From an uncultured Pseudomonadota bacterium (GTDB lineage: Bacteria > Pseudomonadota > Gammaproteobacteria > Burkholderiales > Usitatibacteraceae): DNA of 9,892 nt. This document shows positions 6,669 to 9,892 of the stretch, piece by piece. The position numbers and the translations under genes are program-made. The stretch covers positions 1 to 9,892 of the forward strand of contig CALEJW010000156.1 of assembly GCA_937898635.1 (NCBI GenBank), given 5' to 3'. Below the pieces are notes generated by a model. The model did not search any database. It was not told the origin of the DNA and worked only from the letters and a program-made list of their open reading frames with translations. Position 1 is the stretch's first letter. Each line of letters opens with the position of its first letter.

Positions 6669-7325
6669 ATGACCGGCGAACCCCCCAGCTCCGTCCAGCT
6701 GGCCGCGATCAGCGATGCCTTCGTGCGCGAGCTCGCCGGCCTCGGGCGCGTGCGCAGCTACCCGAAGAACACCGTCTTCATCACCGAGGGGGACTCGAGC
6801 GACTCCGTCTTCGTGATCCTGTCGGGCAAGGTGAAGGCCTTCGTCTCGGATTCCGAGGGGCACGAGCTCATCCTCAACACCCAGGGCCCCGGCGACTACG
6901 TGGGCGAGATGGCGCTCGACGGCAAGCCGCGCTCGGCTTCCGTGGTGACGCTCGAACCCTCGACCTTCTCCGTCGTGCAGCGCGAGCCGCTGCGCGACGC
7001 GATCCGCCGCAATCCCGACTTCGCCCTCGACATGATCGGCAAGGTGATCGAGCGGGCGCGGGAGGCCACGGACAACGTGAAGAACCTCGCGCTCCTCGAC
7101 GTCTACGGGCGCGTGGCGCGGCTGTTGCTCAACATGTCGGTGGAGAGCGAGGCCGACGGGAAGCTGCGCATCCCGGACAAGATCACGCAGCAGGAGATCG
7201 CCGAGCGCGTGGGCGCCTCGCGCGACATGGTGAGCCGCATCTTCCGCGACCTCACCGTCGGCGGCTACATCACCGTCGAGAACCGCATCATCACGATCAA
7301 TAAGAAGCCACCCGCAAAGTGGTAG
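6669..7325 (+). CDS. Crp/Fnr-family transcriptional regulator
   Basis: The 218-residue protein has the CRP layout: a cyclic-nucleotide-binding beta-roll (about 25-110), a long dimerisation helix (about 112-148) and a C-terminal winged helix-turn-helix (about 170-205). The roll keeps GE (79-80) and RSAS (88-91), equivalent to the GE and Arg-Ser that hold the phosphate and ribose of cAMP in E. coli CRP. In the dimer helix, the Thr-Ser pair that contacts the base in E. coli aligns with A133-T134. NLALLDVYGRVARLLL closely follows the CRP hinge. The recognition helix SRDMVSRIFRDL matches SRETVGRILKML of CRP, with Asp replacing the base-contacting Glu. There are no Fnr-type N-terminal cysteines, so it is not an iron-sulfur oxygen sensor. 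The start at 6669 is chosen from the promoter position and CAGGG upstream. It is the only plus-strand gene and converges on glmU. Confidence 0.93.
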   Translation: MTGEPPSSVQLAAISDAFVRELAGLGRVRSYPKNTVFITEGDSSDSVFVILSGKVKAFVSDSEGHELILNTQGPGDYVGEMALDGKPRSASVVTLEPSTFSVVQREPLRDAIRRNPDFALDMIGKVIERAREATDNVKNLALLDVYGRVARLLLNMSVESEADGKLRIPDKITQQEIAERVGASRDMVSRIFRDLTVGGYITVENRIITINKKPPAKW

Positions 7326-7332
7326 GCAGCGG
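7311..7332. repeat. Direct repeat, copy 1 (overlaps the end of the crp-like gene)
   Basis: This 22-bp segment covers the last codons (PAKW and stop) of the crp-like gene and is 20/22 identical to 7406-7427. The shared core is AAGTGG[T/C]AGGCAGCGG. The T/C difference falls in the stop codon: TAG here, CAG in the second copy. Confidence 0.7.
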
Positions 7333-7336
7333 GGAC

Positions 7337-7372
7337 GGCGTTCGACCGGACGATGGATCGCCGGTCAACGCC
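7337..7372. repeat. Long bulged hairpin between convergent crp-like gene and glmU
   Basis: GGCGTT-C-GACCGG (7337-7349) is complementary over 12 bp to CCGGTCAACGCC (7361-7372), with one bulged C and an 11-base loop. It lies in the 102-bp gap where the two genes converge. Neither strand has a T-run after the stem, so it is not a textbook intrinsic terminator, though it may mark the 3' ends of both transcripts or be a REP-like element. It sits between the two copies of the 22-bp direct repeat. Confidence 0.6.
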
Positions 7373-7405
7373 AGCAAGCGCTCGCGCATGGCTCACCGAC
7401 GATCG

Positions 7406-7427
7406 CCCGCGAAGTGGCAGGCAGCGG
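7406..7427. repeat. Direct repeat, copy 2 (abuts the glmU stop)
   Basis: Second copy of the 22-bp repeat, beginning 95 bp after the first and ending directly against the glmU stop codon at 7428. The DNA on either side of the two copies does not align convincingly, so this is a short repeat and not an obvious longer tandem duplication. Confidence 0.7.
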
Positions 7428-8798
7428 CTACTTTTTCTTCGGGCGCTTCCAGCCCGGCTTCACGACCTGCTTCTTCTCCGTGAGCGAGAGCTCGCCCGCG
7501 GGCGCGTCGCGCGTGATCGTGGCGCCCGCCGCGATGGTGGCGCCCTTGCCCACCCGCACCGGGGCGACCAGCTGCACGTCGGAGCCGATGTGCACGTCGT
7601 CCTCGATCACGGTGCGGTGCTTGGCGGCGCCGTCGAAGTTGCAGGTGATGGTGCCCGCACCGACGTTCACGTCCCGGCCGACGCTCGCGTCGCCGATGTA
7701 GGAGAGGTGGTTCACCTTGCTGCGCGGGCCGATGTCGCTCGCCTTCACCTCGCAGAAGTTGCCCACGTGCACCTCCTCGGCGAGCGAGGTGCCCGGGCGG
7801 ATCCTCGCGTAGGGGCCGATGCGCGCGTTCTCGCCGACGCTCGCCTCCTCCAGGAGGCTGAAGGGCCGGATCTCGGTGCCCGCGCCGACCGCTACGTCGC
7901 GCAGGATGCAGTTCGCGCCGATGCGCACGCCCTCGCCCAGGACCACCTTCCCCTCGAAGATGCAGTTCACGTCGATCGCGACGTCCTTGCCGCAGGTGAG
8001 CTCGCCGCGCACGTCGATGCGCGCGGGGTCCGCCAGCGTCACGCCGGCGTCGAGCAGGGCCTGGGCACGATCCATCTGCAGGAGCCTTTCGAGGCGCGCG
8101 AGCTCGCCCCGGGAATTCACGCCGAGGCACTCGGCGGGGTTCTGCGGCCGCCGCACCGCCACGGGAAAGCCTTCCGCCACGGCGGCGGCCACGACGTCCG
8201 TCAGATAATACTCGCCCTGCGCGTTGTCGTTCCCGAGGCCGGAGACCCAGGCCTCGAGCTTCGCGAAGGGGGCCGCGAGGATCCCGGTGTTCACCTCGCG
8301 CAGCGCCTTCACCTCGTCGGTCGCGTCGCGCTCCTCGACGATCCTCGCCACGCGGCCCGAGGCGTCGCGCACCACGCGGCCGTAGCCGCGCGGATCGTCC
8401 ACTTCCTGCGTGAGGATCGCGAGCTGGTTCTCGGCGGCCGCGTCGGCGAGCGATCTCAGCGTCCCGGTGGCGATGCGCGGCACGTCGCCGTAGAGGACCA
8501 GGACGACGCCCAGCGCGTCGAGCTTCGGCAGCGCCTGGCGGACCGCGTGCCCGGTGCCGAGCTGGCGTTCCTGGACGGCCCATGCCACGTCGGGGCCTGC
8601 GAGGCGCGACGCGACCGCCTCGCCGCCATGGCCGATCACGACGGCGAGACGGGCGGGCGCGAGGCGGCGGGCCGCGTCGAGGACGTGCTGCAGCATCGGC
8701 CGCCCGCCGAGCGGATGCAGCGCCTTGGGCAGGCGCGAGCGCATGCGCTTTCCCTCGCCCGCGGCGAGGACGACGATCTGCAGGGGCTGGGTGGTCAT
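7428..8798 (-). CDS. glmU: Bifunctional N-acetylglucosamine-1-phosphate uridyltransferase / glucosamine-1-phosphate acetyltransferase
   Basis: GlmU acetylates glucosamine-1-phosphate with acetyl-CoA and then joins it to UTP, giving UDP-GlcNAc. From the ATG at 8798 it has 456 residues, the usual proteobacterial length. The N-terminal uridyltransferase domain shows LAAGEGKRM (11-19), K25, GTGHAV (81-86), YGDVP (103-107, metal-binding Asp) and GYGRV (138-142). From about residue 250 the left-handed beta-helix hexapeptide repeats of the acetyltransferase follow, with the catalytic His at 364 (VNHLSYIGDA) and the acetyl-CoA loop NVGAGTITCNFDG (378-390). It ends in a lysine-rich tail. An in-frame TTG at 8828 would add ten residues but lies in the terminator tail, so I reject it. 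No ribosome binding site is visible before 8798. The start codon lies 28 nt past an intrinsic terminator. In related bacteria glmS usually follows directly; here two genes intervene. Confidence 0.98.
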   Translation of the reverse strand: MTTQPLQIVVLAAGEGKRMRSRLPKALHPLGGRPMLQHVLDAARRLAPARLAVVIGHGGEAVASRLAGPDVAWAVQERQLGTGHAVRQALPKLDALGVVLVLYGDVPRIATGTLRSLADAAAENQLAILTQEVDDPRGYGRVVRDASGRVARIVEERDATDEVKALREVNTGILAAPFAKLEAWVSGLGNDNAQGEYYLTDVVAAAVAEGFPVAVRRPQNPAECLGVNSRGELARLERLLQMDRAQALLDAGVTLADPARIDVRGELTCGKDVAIDVNCIFEGKVVLGEGVRIGANCILRDVAVGAGTEIRPFSLLEEASVGENARIGPYARIRPGTSLAEEVHVGNFCEVKASDIGPRSKVNHLSYIGDASVGRDVNVGAGTITCNFDGAAKHRTVIEDDVHIGSDVQLVAPVRVGKGATIAAGATITRDAPAGELSLTEKKQVVKPGWKRPKKK

Positions 8799-8826
8799 GC
8801 GCGGGCGCCGTCGCGGGGAAGGGGAC

Positions 8827-8859
8827 AAATAAAAAGGGCAGGATCGATTGATCCTGCCC
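8827..8859 (-). terminator. Strong intrinsic terminator upstream of glmU
   Basis: Perfect 10-bp stem GGGCAGGATC (8859-8850) and GATCCTGCCC (8845-8836) with a 4-base loop, followed on the minus strand by TTTTTATTT (8835-8827). This is the clearest terminator in the window. It would end the ATP synthase transcript and any RNA begun at the promoter near 8980, yet it lies only 28 bp before the glmU start codon. Confidence 0.92.
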
Positions 8860-8970
8860 GAATGTGTTGCGCCTCTAACTCAAGGAGTTTCGTGATCTCC
8901 CCCCTCAACCCAGGCGACAAACCCGGTTCGGAGCTCGTCGCTTCCGTACGGACTTCCACGACGTGAGACT
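8827..8970 (-). ncRNA. Candidate structured RNA: glmU leader/attenuator or small RNA
   Basis: An extended -10 promoter at one end and an intrinsic terminator at the other bound about 144 nt with lower GC and no gene-like codon use. On the minus strand it can form a 5' hairpin (CGTCGT, 8963-8958, with GCGACG, 8941-8936), a middle hairpin (CTCC and AACC of 8933-8925 side against GGTT and GGAG of 8910-8897 side), a small perfect hairpin AACTC-CTT-GAGTT (8889-8877), and the terminator. GGA occurs four times, partly in unpaired stretches, which is weakly reminiscent of CsrA-binding RNAs. I do not recognise it as 6S, SRP, tmRNA or a known riboswitch. It may be a free small RNA or a terminated glmU leader. 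Confidence 0.5.
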
Positions 8971-8976
8971 GCACGC

Positions 8977-8985
8977 ATTTTAGCA
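8977..8985 (-). promoter_or_regulatory. Extended -10 promoter element after atpC
   Basis: Minus-strand TGC-TAAAAT (8985 to 8977) is a near-consensus extended -10 with transcription expected near 8970. The -35 region is poor, which is common for extended -10 promoters. It points into the structured stretch and terminator before glmU and is the only promoter I can see for glmU apart from read-through of the atp operon. Confidence 0.6.
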
Positions 8986-8992
8986 CAGGCAC

Positions 8993-9020
8993 GCGGGTCG
9001 CGCGAAGCCGAAGCGCCCGC
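8993..9020 (-). terminator. Hairpin just after atpC (no U-run)
   Basis: GCGGG and CGC (8993-8997, 9001-9003) pair with GCG and CCCGC (9013-9015, 9016-9020), with a 3-base bulge. It begins 3 bp past the atpC stop codon. No T-run follows, so efficient termination here is doubtful and atp transcripts may run on to the strong terminator at 8827-8859. Confidence 0.3.
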
Positions 9021-9023
9021 GGG

Positions 9024-9446
9024 CTACCGGACCTGGCGCAGCTTCTTGATGGCCGCGAGCTGCGCCACGGACTCGGCGAGCACCGCCTGGGCCTCCGCGA
9101 TCTCCATGTCGCCGGTGCGGTTGTTGATCGCCTCCTCGGCGGCGCGCTTGGCCTCGAGGGCCTTCGCCTCGTCGAGGTTCTCCGCGCGCACGGAGGTGTC
9201 GGCGAGCACCGTCACGACGTGGGGCTGCACCTCCATCATCCCGCCGGAGACGTAGATGATCTCCTCGCGCTCCTCGCCCGGGATCTTGATGCGCACCGTC
9301 CCCGGCTTGATGCGCGTGAGGAGGGCGGCGTGCTCCGGGAGCACGCCGAGCTCGCCCGCCTCGCCGGGCGCGACGACCATCTCGGCCTCTCCCGAGAAGA
9401 TCGCCTGCTCGGCGCTCACGATGTCTACATGCAGTGTCTTGGCCAT
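9024..9446 (-). CDS. atpC: F1Fo ATP synthase subunit epsilon
   Basis: Epsilon is part of the central stalk of F1, links gamma to the c-ring and inhibits ATP hydrolysis. The 140 residues match the usual size. The N-terminal beta-sandwich (about 1-87) includes LHVDIVSAEQAIFSGEAEMV, PGEAGELGVLPEHAALLTRIKPG and a YVSGGMMEVQP strand; the C-terminal helical hairpin (about 90-140) is rich in Ala, Glu and Lys. The ATG at 9446 has a GAGG ribosome binding site about 7 nt upstream. The gene follows atpD by 41 bp, a gap that includes a small GC hairpin (CGCCCC and GGGGCG, 9468-9481), and it is the last gene of the atp operon. Confidence 0.97.
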   Translation of the reverse strand: MAKTLHVDIVSAEQAIFSGEAEMVVAPGEAGELGVLPEHAALLTRIKPGTVRIKIPGEEREEIIYVSGGMMEVQPHVVTVLADTSVRAENLDEAKALEAKRAAEEAINNRTGDMEIAEAQAVLAESVAQLAAIKKLRQVR

Positions 9447-9487
9447 GGATTACCCTCGACCCGTCGCCGCCCCGGGGGGCGCCGGGA

Positions 9488-9892
9488 TCATTGCAGCGTC
9501 TTGGCCTTCTCGAAGGCCTCTTCGATCGTGCCGACCATGTAGAAGGCCTGCTCCGGGAGGCTGTCGCATTCGCCGTTCACGATCATGTTGAAGCCCTTGA
9601 TCGTGTCCTTGAGCGTCACGTACTTGCCGGGCGAACCCGTGAAGACTTCCGCCACGTGGAACGGCTGGGACAGGAAGCGCTGGATCTTGCGTGCGCGGGA
9701 GACGGCGAGCTTGTCCTCCGGCGAGAGCTCGTCCATGCCCAGGATCGCGATGATGTCGCGCAGCTCCTTGTAGCGCTGCAGCACGGCCTGCACGGCGCGC
9801 GTGGTGCCGTAGTGCTCCTCGCCGACGACGTTGGGGTCGATCTGGCGCGAGGTGGAGTCGAGCGGGTCCACGGAAGGGTAGATGCCCAGGGC
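9488..9892 (-). CDS. atpD: F1Fo ATP synthase subunit beta (5' part beyond window)
   Basis: The last 134 residues of the catalytic beta subunit, with the reading frame continuing to the right edge. It starts ALGIYPSVDPLDSTSR, part of the conserved nucleotide-site region of F1 beta, and continues through YKELRDIIAILGMDELSPEDKLAVSRARKIQRFLSQPF and EVFTGSPGKYV to a normal C-terminus (EEAFEKAKTLQ). It includes the DELSxED loop that contacts gamma and epsilon. The Walker motifs lie upstream outside the window. Nothing here looks degraded. Confidence 0.98.
   Translation of the reverse strand, partial: ALGIYPSVDPLDSTSRQIDPNVVGEEHYGTTRAVQAVLQRYKELRDIIAILGMDELSPEDKLAVSRARKIQRFLSQPFHVAEVFTGSPGKYVTLKDTIKGFNMIVNGECDSLPEQAFYMVGTIEEAFEKAKTLQ

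Noticed and set aside
7353..8966. 537-residue plus-strand open frame opposite glmU
   Set aside because: Antisense to a complete, canonical glmU; the predicted protein has only low-complexity Arg/Ala/His/Val content.
8827..8970. 6S RNA, SRP RNA or a known riboswitch
   Set aside because: The length is near that of 6S RNA but there is no long closing stem with a central bubble, and no conserved SRP, TPP, glycine or cobalamin core is visible.
8795..8992. 65-codon minus-strand frame whose TGA overlaps the glmU ATG
   Set aside because: The ATGA overlap suggested translational coupling, but the frame starts with GTG inside the -10 promoter, runs through the terminator hairpin, has no ribosome binding site and has low third-position GC unlike its neighbours.
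1..9892. CRISPR array, tRNA genes, insertion sequence or prophage
   Set aside because: No regularly spaced repeats, no tRNA-like folds and no transposase, integrase or phage genes are visible.

Overview
The window is a high-GC stretch (roughly 70% GC by eye) of what looks like a betaproteobacterial chromosome. The basis is the gene order atpD-atpC-glmU...glmS, the close similarity of AtpC, GlmU and GlmS to proteobacterial forms, extended -10 promoters of the TGnTAnnnT type, and 'AAGCCC...GGGCTTCGTTTTT'-style terminators. Almost everything is transcribed leftward (minus strand); the only convincing plus-strand gene is a Crp/Fnr-family regulator. I cannot name a genus.

Reading leftward along the minus strand: the end of the F1Fo ATP synthase operon (3' part of atpD, complete atpC); a 225-bp gap holding an extended -10 promoter, a folded non-coding stretch and a perfect intrinsic terminator; glmU; then, between glmU and glmS, a convergent crp-like gene (plus strand) and a divergent CHASE2 membrane sensor gene (minus strand); a second structured non-coding stretch ending in another intrinsic terminator only 18 bp before the start codon of glmS; glmS; a small tandem CDGSH iron-sulfur protein probably in the glmS operon; and finally an outer-membrane electron-conduit pair, a periplasmic decaheme cytochrome (MtrA/MtoA/DmsE type) followed by its MtrB/PioB-type beta-barrel sheath, which runs off the left edge.

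Functionally there are four modules. ATP synthase and the two enzymes GlmS and GlmU (fructose-6-phosphate to glucosamine-6-phosphate, later glucosamine-1-phosphate to UDP-GlcNAc) are housekeeping. The crp-like/CHASE2 pair looks like a signalling insertion; the sensor has lost, or never had, a cytoplasmic output domain. The cytochrome/porin pair would move electrons across the outer membrane (iron oxidation, metal reduction or a related extracellular reaction; direction not decidable here).

The most interesting observation is that glmS and glmU, the two hexosamine-pathway genes, share the same upstream arrangement: possible promoter, 110-145 nt of hairpins, strong intrinsic terminator, then 18-28 nt with no room for another promoter and no good ribosome binding site before the start codon. 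Both leaders also share the 9-mer AGATCACGA. This could be transcription attenuation (a riboswitch-like control of UDP-GlcNAc synthesis), or two small RNAs, or simply terminators of upstream genes. The gap between crp and glmU holds a bulged 12-bp hairpin flanked by 22-bp direct repeats.
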